Source of the DNA: Klebsiella pneumoniae
GTDB lineage: Bacteria > Myxococcota_A > UBA796 > SXON01
Direction of reading: 5' to 3'
NCBI GenBank assembly: GCA_945862325.1
Contig: CAMAXZ010000047.1
Location: 1-32,614, forward strand
DNA: 32,614 nt
Under the pieces are notes generated by a model. It was given only the letters and a program-made list of their open reading frames with translations. It searched no databases and was not told the DNA's origin. Positions 17,192 to 24,598 of the stretch are shown here, piece after piece; position 1 is the stretch's first letter, and every line of letters starts with the position of its first letter. Position numbers and translations under genes: made by a program.

Positions 17192-18636
17192 ACCTCCCTC
17201 GTCCCACCGTCGCCGTCGCGATGATCGCGCTCGCGCCCTCGCTCGGGTGCGATCCGTGCGCGAGCTACCAGGCGACGGACGTGATGGACGAGGCCGCGCT
17301 GCTCGACGAGGCGGGGCTCGCCACGCTGACGACGAACCTCGACACCTTCCTCGCCTGGACCGACAGCGCCCGGGTGTGCCTCGACCGCGTGGAGGTCGTC
17401 GATTCGATCGAGGACGACCGCGCGAGCGAGCTCGTGGCCACCTCGCGCGACTGGTACATGCGCATCACCCCCGCCGCCGCGCTGTCGCAAGACGAGACGT
17501 GGGAGGGGCTGTGCGCGGCGCTCGACACGCGCGGGAACCTCAGCGCGCAGCAGCCGGAGCTCTGGACGGCCGACCGCCTGATCGACGTGCCGGAAGACGC
17601 GTCGGAAGACGACATTCGCCGGTGGTCGTTCGCCGAAGCGTGCGCGGACGGGCCGCCCATGGACGATTGGGCCGCCGAGGTCACCGCGGCGTGCGGCGAG
17701 AGCCCGCTCGAGCCGGTAGACGCGTTCCTGTCGGCGTCCGTGTGGGTCAACGCCCCCACCGCGCGGGTCGACGGCCCCCTCGTCACGACCACCGGCACGT
17801 CGGTGCGCATGCCGGTCGACGTCGGGACGATGGTGACCGGCGCGGCGGGAGCGCCCGGCTCGATCGTCGCGGCGATCGCGAGCGCGACGATCGTCGAGGT
17901 GCGGGTGATCGACACCGCGACGGGCGTGGCGACGCCGGTGTTCTCGAGCGCGCCCGGCGCCTCGTCGTACAGCGTGTACGGCGGCGACGGCCTCGTGGTC
18001 GTCGAGCGCATCGACGGTGTCGACGGCGCGATCCTGCACGTGCGCGCGCAGGACGGGTCCTGGTCCGACGTGGGCTTCCCCGCGGCGTACACGTGGGACT
18101 CGGCGGTGGTGTCCGCCGGCGGGTTGTGGGGCTTCGGCTCCGGGGCCGCGCGCCCCCTCGGGCGGATCGACCTCGCCGATGGCACGGTGACGGAGATCCC
18201 GCTGCTTCCGCCGACCGACCCCACCCTGGTGTCGATGCCCATGGCGCTCAGCGCGGTGCCCGGCGGCGTCGCCGTGTTCCGCCACGAAGCGCTCGTCACC
18301 GAGGGGCAGGACTGGGTCGACATCCGCGTGATGGCCGACATGCTCGACCGCTGGGACGACGGCCAACAGGCATGGGAGACACTCCTGCCGGATGTGCCGT
18401 TCCTTCCTGTGCCGGGCGACGGCGCGGGCGGCGTGACGTTCGGCACCCTGCGCGGCGCCGGGAGCGCCTTCGGCGCCTACGACGCCGCGACCGACGCGCT
18501 GCTGGTGGCGTCGGACCTGTGCATCGTCAACGGTGGACCCCGGTTCGCCGCGGACGGCGCGGCCTGGGTGGTCTACGCCGACGGCGACGCCGCGGTGGTG
18601 TTCGAGCCCCACACCGTCGTGCCCGTCGGCGGCTGA
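17188..18636 (+). CDS. Hypothetical lipoprotein, translationally coupled to the patatin gene
   Basis: This is a 482-aa protein. The N-terminus (MNLPRPTVAVAMIALAPSLGC) is an export signal ending in a Cys at position 21. The -3 residue is Ser rather than Leu, so lipidation is likely but not certain. It is Cys-poor beyond a few N-terminal pairs. The first 190 residues look helical. The rest is beta-rich, with repeated phrases ending in strands (VYGGDGLVVVERIDG, SAGGLWGFGSG, ALSAVPGGVAVFRHE) that suggest a beta-propeller; this is inference. I recognise no family. The start overlaps the patatin stop by 4 bases. It is convergent with the GIDE gene, 10 bases away. Confidence 0.75.
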   Translation: MNLPRPTVAVAMIALAPSLGCDPCASYQATDVMDEAALLDEAGLATLTTNLDTFLAWTDSARVCLDRVEVVDSIEDDRASELVATSRDWYMRITPAAALSQDETWEGLCAALDTRGNLSAQQPELWTADRLIDVPEDASEDDIRRWSFAEACADGPPMDDWAAEVTAACGESPLEPVDAFLSASVWVNAPTARVDGPLVTTTGTSVRMPVDVGTMVTGAAGAPGSIVAAIASATIVEVRVIDTATGVATPVFSSAPGASSYSVYGGDGLVVVERIDGVDGAILHVRAQDGSWSDVGFPAAYTWDSAVVSAGGLWGFGSGAARPLGRIDLADGTVTEIPLLPPTDPTLVSMPMALSAVPGGVAVFRHEALVTEGQDWVDIRVMADMLDRWDDGQQAWETLLPDVPFLPVPGDGAGGVTFGTLRGAGSAFGAYDAATDALLVASDLCIVNGGPRFAADGAAWVVYADGDAAVVFEPHTVVPVGG

Positions 18637-18646
18637 CCGGACGCGC

Positions 18647-19375
18647 TCAGAGCAGGTCGAGCAGGGCGGGCCCGACCACGGACAACCCCCACGCGCAGGC
18701 CACGAGGCACGCCGCCGCGACCCCCGCCCAGCGCCGGCCCGTCTGGCGTTGGTGCCGGATGACCTCGGCTTCATCGCGGTCCGACACGACGAACGGGCCG
18801 TCTTCCGCCGTCAGGCGCCACGCCCCGTCGTCGTCGCGCCGCGCGGTGCCGACCGCGAACACCTCGTCGCCTTCGACCAGCACTTCTTCGCGCCAGCGCA
18901 AGAACGGGCCCGCGGGCTGGGCCTGGAGCTCGACGCCGTCGAGCTGCGCGAGGAGCTGATCGAGCTCCTCGCCCGGCACGGTGAACAAGCCCGTGCGCAC
19001 GCGCGACGGGGCCGCGATCACCACCTCCGCGGCCGAAAGATCGACCTCGCAGGCGGAGCCTTCCTCGTCGAGCCGAATCACGGGCGCCTGTCGCAGGTCG
19101 AGCACCGTCTCCCAGGCCCCGCGGCGCCGCTGCTCGAGCAGGAGCCGCAGGTACACGCACGCGCGCCGCGACACCGGGGCCGAGCGAGCCTCTCCACCGC
19201 GCACCACGCCCTTGACCTCGTGAAGGCCCGGATCGAGGCGCGCGATCGGGGTGGGCGGCATCGACGCCACGAGGCGGGCGTTGCCGAACGCCCGCATCGA
19301 CATCGGAATGGCGGTCGCGAGGCCGACGGCCCCGCCGGCGCCCGCCAGCCACGCAAGGATTTCGAGGAGTTCCAT
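18647..19375 (-). CDS. GIDE-domain membrane protein without RING
   Basis: This is a 242-aa protein. A hydrophobic N-terminal segment (about 3-25) and a C-terminal helix (about 217-239) flank a soluble domain. That domain has the GIDE pattern known from the mitochondrial E3 ligase MUL1/MULAN: APVSRRACVYLRLLLEQRRRG, then VIRLDEEGSACEVDLSAAEVV, and EVLVEGDEVFAVGTARRD. There is no RING finger, as in bacterial GIDE proteins generally. The ATG overlaps the stop of the FHA-sigma54 activator by one base (TGATG), so the two are coupled. The function of bacterial GIDE proteins is not known to me. Confidence 0.75.
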   Translation of the reverse strand: MELLEILAWLAGAGGAVGLATAIPMSMRAFGNARLVASMPPTPIARLDPGLHEVKGVVRGGEARSAPVSRRACVYLRLLLEQRRRGAWETVLDLRQAPVIRLDEEGSACEVDLSAAEVVIAAPSRVRTGLFTVPGEELDQLLAQLDGVELQAQPAGPFLRWREEVLVEGDEVFAVGTARRDDDGAWRLTAEDGPFVVSDRDEAEVIRHQRQTGRRWAGVAAACLVACAWGLSVVGPALLDLL

Positions 19376-20748
19376 CAGACGTCTCGGTAGCGGATCTGGT
19401 GTTTCTTGAGGAGGCGCGTGATCGACTTTCGGTCCATCCCGGCCGTGCGCGCGGCGCGCGAGACGTTCCCGTCGTGACGCTCGATCAGGTCTTCGAGGTA
19501 CTTGCGCTCGAACGCGTCGATCAGCGCGTCCTTCGCGTCCTTCAGCGGGAGCGTGGAGAGCTCCGACGAGCCGGCCGGCGACGCGATCGGCCGGGTCGGC
19601 TGCGTGTCGCCGTCGCGCCGCGCCGCGCGGAGGGCGTCGGGCAGGGCGTCGAGGGTGATGAGCGTGCCGTCGCAGAACGGGAGCGCGCGCTCGATGACGT
19701 TGGCGAGCTCGCGCACGTTGCCCGGCCACCGCCACGCGTCGAACAGCCCGCGGACGTCCGGGTGGAGGCCGCTGACCCCGCGGTCGCGCGGGGTGCGGTG
19801 CAGCACGTGCTCGACGAGCAGGGGGATGTCCTCCCGGCGCTCGCGCAGGGCCGGCAGGCGGATCTCCACGACGGCGAGCCGGTAGTAGAGGTCCTCGCGG
19901 AACCGACCGGCCGCCACTTCGTCCCGAAGCGTGCGGTTCGTGGCGGCGATGACGCGGACGTCGACGCTCCGCACCTTCGACGCCCCGACCCGACGCACCT
20001 CACGCTGCTCGAGCACGCGGAGGAGCTTCGGCTGGAGCTCCAACGGCAGCTCTCCGACCTCGTCGATGAAGATCGTGCCGCCGTTCGCGACCTCGAACAA
20101 GCCCTCGCGCGGCGCGACGGCGCCCGTGAAGGCGCCGCGCTCGTGGCCGAACAGCTCGCTCTCGACGAGCGTCTCGGGCGCCGCACCGCAGTCGAACACG
20201 ACGAACGGCCCCTTTCGGCGCGCGCTCCGCGTGTGGATCGCGCGGCTCGCGAGCTCCTTGCCGGTGCCGGTCTCGCCGGTCACGAGCACGGTGAGGTCCG
20301 TCGGGGCCACCCGTTCGAGGATCCCGAACACCTCACGCATCGCGACACCACGCCCGACGAGCCCCTCGAACCGGTCGCTCTCGCTCGGCACGACGTCGAT
20401 CACCTCGTCGGCGGGGGCCCAGACCAGCTCGCACTTGCCGATGCGGAAGCGGGTGTCCGGACCGAGGTACACCTCGCGGACGCGCACCGGCCCGCAGAAC
20501 GTGCCGTTCGTGCTCTCGAGGTCGCGGAGGATCGTGCCGTCCCGCGAGCGCGCGATCTCCGCGTGCTGACGCGACACGGTGGAGTCCTCGAGCACCACGT
20601 CGTTGTCCTTGCGCGCGCCGATGCGCACGACGTCGCGATCGACGCGCCACGTCTTGCCCGCATCCGGACCGTCCACGCACGACAACTGCGCGCGGCGGAG
20701 GTGGATCTGGCGCGTGCCGACCCCGATTGAGCTGGTGATCTCGGACAT
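19375..20748 (-). CDS. FHA-domain sigma54-dependent transcriptional activator
   Basis: This is a 457-aa enhancer-binding protein. The N-terminal FHA domain (about 20-110) has [23 protein letters not shown] and ESTNGTF, so it should read phosphothreonine marks made by a Ser/Thr kinase. The AAA+ domain (about 130-365) has Walker A GETGTGKE, the sigma54-contact loop GAFTGA, Walker [10 protein letters not shown] and the arginine finger region. The Fis-type helix-turn-helix is at the end ([20 protein letters not shown]). FHA-type activators are typical of myxobacteria. A TATCCT -10-like word ends 10 bases before the ATG and no ribosome-binding site is visible. It lies 42 bases after the NtrC-type regulator. 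Confidence 0.94.
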   Translation of the reverse strand: MSEITSSIGVGTRQIHLRRAQLSCVDGPDAGKTWRVDRDVVRIGARKDNDVVLEDSTVSRQHAEIARSRDGTILRDLESTNGTFCGPVRVREVYLGPDTRFRIGKCELVWAPADEVIDVVPSESDRFEGLVGRGVAMREVFGILERVAPTDLTVLVTGETGTGKELASRAIHTRSARRKGPFVVFDCGAAPETLVESELFGHERGAFTGAVAPREGLFEVANGGTIFIDEVGELPLELQPKLLRVLEQREVRRVGASKVRSVDVRVIAATNRTLRDEVAAGRFREDLYYRLAVVEIRLPALRERREDIPLLVEHVLHRTPRDRGVSGLHPDVRGLFDAWRWPGNVRELANVIERALPFCDGTLITLDALPDALRAARRDGDTQPTRPIASPAGSSELSTLPLKDAKDALIDAFERKYLEDLIERHDGNVSRAARTAGMDRKSITRLLKKHQIRYRDV

Positions 20749-20790
20749 GCCGCGCCGGAGGATAGCAGCCCCCGGCCCCGCGCGCGGGGC

Positions 20791-22245
20791 TCACACGTCG
20801 TCGTCGCCGTCGTCGGTGTCGTCGCCGTCGGCGTCGGAGGCCCGTCGCTTCTGGATCCGCTGGATGCTCTTGCGGTCGATCCCCGCCGCACGCGCGGCGG
20901 CCGACACGTTCCCGTGGTGCGCGGCCATCAGGCGATCGACGTACGCCTCGTCGAACCAGGCGCCCCACACGCGCTTCGCGTCCTTGTACGGCACCTCGGG
21001 CCGCAGGACGTCCAGGGGCGGGGACAGCGCCCCGGCGGCGTCGCGCTCCGACTCGGCGGGCGCCGCGCGGCGCGCCGGAGCGGCGTGGAGCGCGGGGGGG
21101 AGGTCTGTGAGCTGCGCCTCCGGACCCCGGGCGAGCCCCACGAGGTAGCGCGCGACGTTCGCAAGCTCGCGCACGTTGCCCGGCCACGTGTGCGCGCGTA
21201 GCCGGGCCCAGACCTCCGGCGAGAGCGTGAGCGCGGCGCGCCCCGACTCGGCACGGAAGCGCCCGAGGAAGTGCTCGAGCAGAACGGCCACGTCGTCGGG
21301 GCGGTCACGCAGGGGCGGCAGCGCCACGCGAACGACGTTGAGCCGGTGGAAGAGATCCTCACGGAACGCGCCCGTCGCGACCGCGGCCTCCAACGGGCGG
21401 TTCGTGGCGGCGACGACCCGGAGGTCCGCGCGGAAGATCTTGTTGCCTCCGACACGACGGAACTGCTGCTCCTGAAGCAGACGGAGCAATTTCGTCTGGA
21501 CGTTGACCTCCAGCTCGCCGATCTCGTCGAGGAAGAACGTGCCACCGTCGGCCTCCTCGACCAGGCCGCGGCGCTGGGTCGACGCCCCGGTGAACGCACC
21601 GCGCTCGTGGCCGAACAGCTCGCTCTCCATCAGGTTCGCAGGGATCGACGCGCAGTCCACGGGTACGAACGCGTGGGCCGCCCGCCGACTCCGCGCGTGG
21701 ATCGCGCGCGCCACCACCTCTTTGCCCGTGCCGGACTCGCCGGTGACGAGGACGGTCAGCTCCGTCGGCGCGACGCGCGACACCAGCTCGTCGACGGCGC
21801 GCATCCCGTCGGAGCGCGCCACGAGCTCGGGGCCGCCCCCACGCGCGATGGTCAGGCGTAGACGCCGATTTTCCGCCGCGAGCGAGCTGTGCGCGAGCGC
21901 GCGGTCGACGACGAGGCGAAGCTCGGTCGCCCCGAACGGCTTTGGGATGTAGTCCCAGGCCCCACGGCGCATCGCGTCCACCGCGCTCTCGATGCTGGCG
22001 TGCCCGGTCATCAACACCACCGGCGTGTCCGGCGAGCGGTCGCGCACGGCCGCCAGCACCTCCAGGCCGTCTACGTCCGGCATGCGCTGATCGGAGATGA
22101 CGAGGTCGAAGCTCGATGTCTCCAACAGAGCCAGCACTTCGCCCCCGCTCGTCGCGGCGACCACCTCGTGCCCGCCGCGCCCGAGCATGCGTCGGACGGT
22201 GTCGAGGAGGTCGGGCTCGTCGTCGACACAGAGAACGCGCGCCAT
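20791..22245 (-). CDS. NtrC-family sigma54 response regulator
   Basis: The protein has 484 aa. The receiver domain spans 1-120, with acidic residues D8, D9, E10, phospho-acceptor D52 (VISDQRMPD) and K102 (PKPF). The AAA+ sigma54-activator domain has Walker A GESGTGKE, GAFTGA and FFLDEIGEL. A linker of about 60 residues then leads to a Fis-type helix-turn-helix (NVSAAARAAGIDRKSIQRIQ) and an acidic Asp-rich tail. The tail (about 15 residues, DADGDDTDDGDDDV at the end) is unusual. It begins 8 bases after the histidine kinase stop and is the evident partner of that kinase. Confidence 0.95.
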   Translation of the reverse strand: MARVLCVDDEPDLLDTVRRMLGRGGHEVVAATSGGEVLALLETSSFDLVISDQRMPDVDGLEVLAAVRDRSPDTPVVLMTGHASIESAVDAMRRGAWDYIPKPFGATELRLVVDRALAHSSLAAENRRLRLTIARGGGPELVARSDGMRAVDELVSRVAPTELTVLVTGESGTGKEVVARAIHARSRRAAHAFVPVDCASIPANLMESELFGHERGAFTGASTQRRGLVEEADGGTFFLDEIGELEVNVQTKLLRLLQEQQFRRVGGNKIFRADLRVVAATNRPLEAAVATGAFREDLFHRLNVVRVALPPLRDRPDDVAVLLEHFLGRFRAESGRAALTLSPEVWARLRAHTWPGNVRELANVARYLVGLARGPEAQLTDLPPALHAAPARRAAPAESERDAAGALSPPLDVLRPEVPYKDAKRVWGAWFDEAYVDRLMAAHHGNVSAAARAAGIDRKSIQRIQKRRASDADGDDTDDGDDDV

Positions 22246-22253
22246 GCGCGCGC

Positions 22254-23348
22254 CTATCGCCCCGGCGGCCGGGCGTCGGCCGCCGCGAGGGCCAGCGTGA
22301 CGACGAATCGGGCGCCGCCCTCCGGCCGGTTCTCCGCGCGGATCAGGCCTCCGTGCGCGGCGATGATCCCGTGGGACACCGCGAGGCCGAGGCCCGTGCC
22401 CGCGCCGACGGGCCGCGTGGTGAAGAACGGTTCGAACAGGCGGGGCAACACGTCGTCCGCGATGCCGGCCCCATCGTCGTCGACGACGAACCCGTCGGCG
22501 GTCACGCGGGCGACGACGGCGCCGCGGGCCGCGAGCACCGCGTTGCGAAGCAGGTTGTAGGCCACTTGCTCGACCGCCCCCGCGTCCGCGACGACGGTGA
22601 GCGCGCCGGGCTCGACCGTGACCGCCACCGCCCGCGCGCGCGCTTCGACGCGGACGAGCGCCTCCGCGTCCCGAAGGAGCTCCCCGAGATCGATCGGCGC
22701 CCGCTCGCCGGTGCCCTGGCGCGCAAAGCGGAGCAGGTTCCCCGTGATCTGCTGAATCCGCCGGGCCTGCCGTTCGATCACCCGCAGGTCCTCGGCGACC
22801 TCCGCCGGCACCAGCTCGGCGTCGGCGAGGATGAGCGTCGCGCGCCCGAGGATCACGCCCGCCGGGTTGTTGATCTCGTGGGCGACGCCGCCCGCCAGCA
22901 GCCCGACGCTCGCGAGCTTCTCGGCGCGGCCGAGCTCGCGCTGCGCGTCCGCGAGCTCCGCCGTGCGCGCCGCGACCCGCTCCTCCAGCGCCTCGTTGAG
23001 CTGGCGCAGGCGGGCCCGCTCTTCCAGCACGTCGCGCCTCAGGCGCTCGAGCGCCTCGCCGAGCTCACGCGGCTCGTCCATCCCCGTCGCGACAATCGGC
23101 GAAACATAGCCTTCCGCCTGCGTCTTCCTCACCTGCCGCGCAAGCGAGACGAGCGGTCGTGTGACCAGGACGTCGAGCAGCGCGGCGAAGGCGAGCGCCG
23201 TGCCCATCGCCACGATCAACGCCACGAACGCCCAGCCGCGGGCGTTGGTCGGCGCGAGCGTCGAGGCCGCCAGCATCGCGGCGACGACCGCGAGGGTGAG
23301 CACGAGCGACAGCTTGAGCGAGAGCCCCGCGCGGCGACGGTCCGGCAT
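22254..23348 (-). CDS. Membrane sensor histidine kinase
   Basis: The protein has 364 aa. Two membrane helices (about 11-32 and 39-62) are separated by a periplasmic loop of only some 7 residues, so the protein has no external sensor domain. A HAMP-like linker and a coiled coil (about 95-140) follow. HisKA has GGVAHEINNP with phospho-acceptor H157. The ATPase domain has the N box YNLLRNAV, DDDGAGI, FEPFFTT and GTGLGLAVSHGI. This NtrB-like layout matches the NtrC-type regulator directly downstream. The frame continues open for some 6 kb upstream, but the domains begin at this ATG, and a -10-like TACCCG ends 6 bases before it. There is no ribosome-binding site. Confidence 0.93.
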   Translation of the reverse strand: MPDRRRAGLSLKLSLVLTLAVVAAMLAASTLAPTNARGWAFVALIVAMGTALAFAALLDVLVTRPLVSLARQVRKTQAEGYVSPIVATGMDEPRELGEALERLRRDVLEERARLRQLNEALEERVAARTAELADAQRELGRAEKLASVGLLAGGVAHEINNPAGVILGRATLILADAELVPAEVAEDLRVIERQARRIQQITGNLLRFARQGTGERAPIDLGELLRDAEALVRVEARARAVAVTVEPGALTVVADAGAVEQVAYNLLRNAVLAARGAVVARVTADGFVVDDDGAGIADDVLPRLFEPFFTTRPVGAGTGLGLAVSHGIIAAHGGLIRAENRPEGGARFVVTLALAAADARPPGR

Positions 23349-23354
23349 GGGTCG

Positions 23355-23405
23355 CGGGTAGCCGTCATCGCGGATACCGACAAGGCGCCGCGCGCCGGCT
23401 ACGCT
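23355..23405. promoter_or_regulatory. Divergent promoter with overlapping -35 elements (histidine kinase / ferredoxin)
   Basis: Plus strand: -35 CCGACA at 23377-23382, 17-base spacer, -10 TACGCT at 23400-23405, then a 30-base gap to the ferredoxin ATG that includes GGGAGGG. Minus strand: -35 TTGTCG at 23383-23378, 17-base spacer, -10 TACCCG at 23360-23355, then 6 bases to the kinase ATG. The two -35 hexamers share five bases. Each hexamer is a 3-4 of 6 match, so this is weaker than the pair at 26178-26228. Confidence 0.45.
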
Positions 23406-23435
23406 CCACCCTACACGGTCGCGGGAGGGTTCGAC

Positions 23436-24221
23436 ATGCTGTCGCGGCTGCGCGCGAAGATCGGCGAGCTTCGGGAAACTCTGCGTGGCCCGCCGCCCGC
23501 CGAGCCCCCTCGCGCTCCGCCGACGCGGGCGCCGGCGCCACCCGCCCGCCTCGCCGAAACGCCCCGCGTGGAAACGCCCCGCGTGGAAACGCCCCGCGTG
23601 GAGACGCCCCGCGTGGAGACGCCCCGCGTGGAGACGCCGCGCGCGGCAACGCCCCCGGACGTCACGGAGGCCGCGCGCCGCCCCGCGCCGCCGGTGGCCG
23701 AGGCGGTGGCAGCGCCTCTCCCCGAGCCGGAGGCGCCCGCCCCGTCGATGCTGGGCGCGGCGCTCGCCGCGGCGGTCGCCGCAGGCAACGCCCCGGCCAA
23801 GGGCTTGCACGCGGACACCGGGTCGACCGACGTCGACGCGTACATCGCCCGCGCAAAGGCGAATAATCGAGACCTCGCGACGATCACCGGTGGCCTCGGA
23901 CTGAACACCGCGCCCGACGGCGCCCCGTATTGGGGCCCCGTGGACAACGAGAGCTCCCGCGCGAAGGCGGCGGGGAAGGTGCTCGCCATCGACCAATGGG
24001 AGTGCATCTCCTGCGGCACCTGCGTCGAGCAGACCGACAAGGTGTTCTTCCTCCCGTCGCACGCCGACGCCAAGGCGACGCCGATCGCCCAGGACGGCCC
24101 GATGGACCTGATCCAGGACGCGATCGACGCCTGCCCGGTCACGTGCATCTCGTGGTCGGCGCGCGACGCCGCGGAGGCCCAGGGGCTCGCCACCGGGGAC
24201 GGCTGGACGCCGCCGGAGTGA
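23436..24221 (+). CDS. Ferredoxin with long Pro/Ala-rich N-terminal tail and ETPRV repeats
   Basis: The protein has 261 aa. The C-terminal third is a single-cluster ferredoxin: C190, C193 and C196 (CISCGTC) plus C233 in DACPVTCISW, which fits one [4Fe-4S] cluster. An acidic region DGPMDLIQDAIDAC lies before the last ligand. The N-terminal 110 residues are an unusual Pro/Ala-rich tail with six tandem ETPR(V/A) units (residues about 41-70), followed by a low-complexity Ala/Pro stretch. The start ATG has GGGAGGG 6 bases upstream. The electron partner is not evident; the ETF-QO gene is 20 kb away. The tail may be a flexible tether or partner-docking arm; this is inference. Confidence 0.88.
   Translation: MLSRLRAKIGELRETLRGPPPAEPPRAPPTRAPAPPARLAETPRVETPRVETPRVETPRVETPRVETPRAATPPDVTEAARRPAPPVAEAVAAPLPEPEAPAPSMLGAALAAAVAAGNAPAKGLHADTGSTDVDAYIARAKANNRDLATITGGLGLNTAPDGAPYWGPVDNESSRAKAAGKVLAIDQWECISCGTCVEQTDKVFFLPSHADAKATPIAQDGPMDLIQDAIDACPVTCISWSARDAAEAQGLATGDGWTPPE
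23556..23645 (+). repeat. Six tandem 15-base units encoding ETPRV/ETPRA
   Basis: Six in-frame units of the pattern GARACGCCCCGCGTG lie head to tail. Units 1-3 have GAA for Glu, units 4-6 have GAG, and the last unit is diverged (ending GCGCG). The near-identity at the DNA level points to recent slippage or duplication, and to possible length variation between strains. Confidence 0.95.
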
Positions 24222-24235
24222 CCGCGCCAGCGGTG

Positions 24236-24598
24236 TCAGGCCTGGGCGCGCGGACGCCGCGCGCGTGACCATCCCTCGCTCGGAAACGGGGTGCGCGGCA
24301 AGACCCACGCCTCGGCCTGAACGACCTGCATGTTCGCGGTGACGCGGATCGTCCTGCGCTCCAGGCCGCCGAACGCGCCATGCAGCAGCTCCAGGACGCG
24401 GAGGCGCGCCTCGTCGACCTCCACGAGCCGCCCCACTACCGGCGCACCTGCCCGCGACTCCGACACCACCATGCCCTCGCGTCCGCGGGTGTCGCGCCAC
24501 AGGACCGCGCGCACCACCCCCGCTCGCGCTGGCATCTGCGCCACCCACGCTTGCTCTTCGCGATCGAGCCAGCGGCCGTAAACGAACACGGTCGGCAC
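24236..24598 (-). CDS. GGCT-like (AIG2-type) fold protein, catalytic Glu absent
   Basis: The protein has 120 aa. It resembles the gamma-glutamylcyclotransferase/AIG2 family: it opens FVYGRWL (usual FVYGTL), has VVGRLVEVDEARLRVLEL in the middle and RRTIRVTANMQVVQAEAWVL later. The residue that should be the catalytic Glu in the LDxxEG motif is His here (LELLHG, H73), so the cyclotransferase activity is probably lost and a binding role is possible. The start is a GTG placed directly after the TGA of the upstream gene (zero spacing), so it is coupled to that gene. It is convergent with the ferredoxin, 14 bases apart. Confidence 0.65.
   Translation of the reverse strand: MPTVFVYGRWLDREEQAWVAQMPARAGVVRAVLWRDTRGREGMVVSESRAGAPVVGRLVEVDEARLRVLELLHGAFGGLERRTIRVTANMQVVQAEAWVLPRTPFPSEGWSRARRPRAQA

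Noticed and set aside
23556..23645. CRISPR-like repeat
   Set aside because: The units are contiguous, in frame and encode a pentapeptide; there are no spacers.
24221..24234. Small hairpin (ACCGC-GCCA-GCGGT) between the ferredoxin and GGCT-like genes, and a similar 5-bp one at 8577-8592
   Set aside because: Five-bp stems without a T-run are expected by chance at this GC content.
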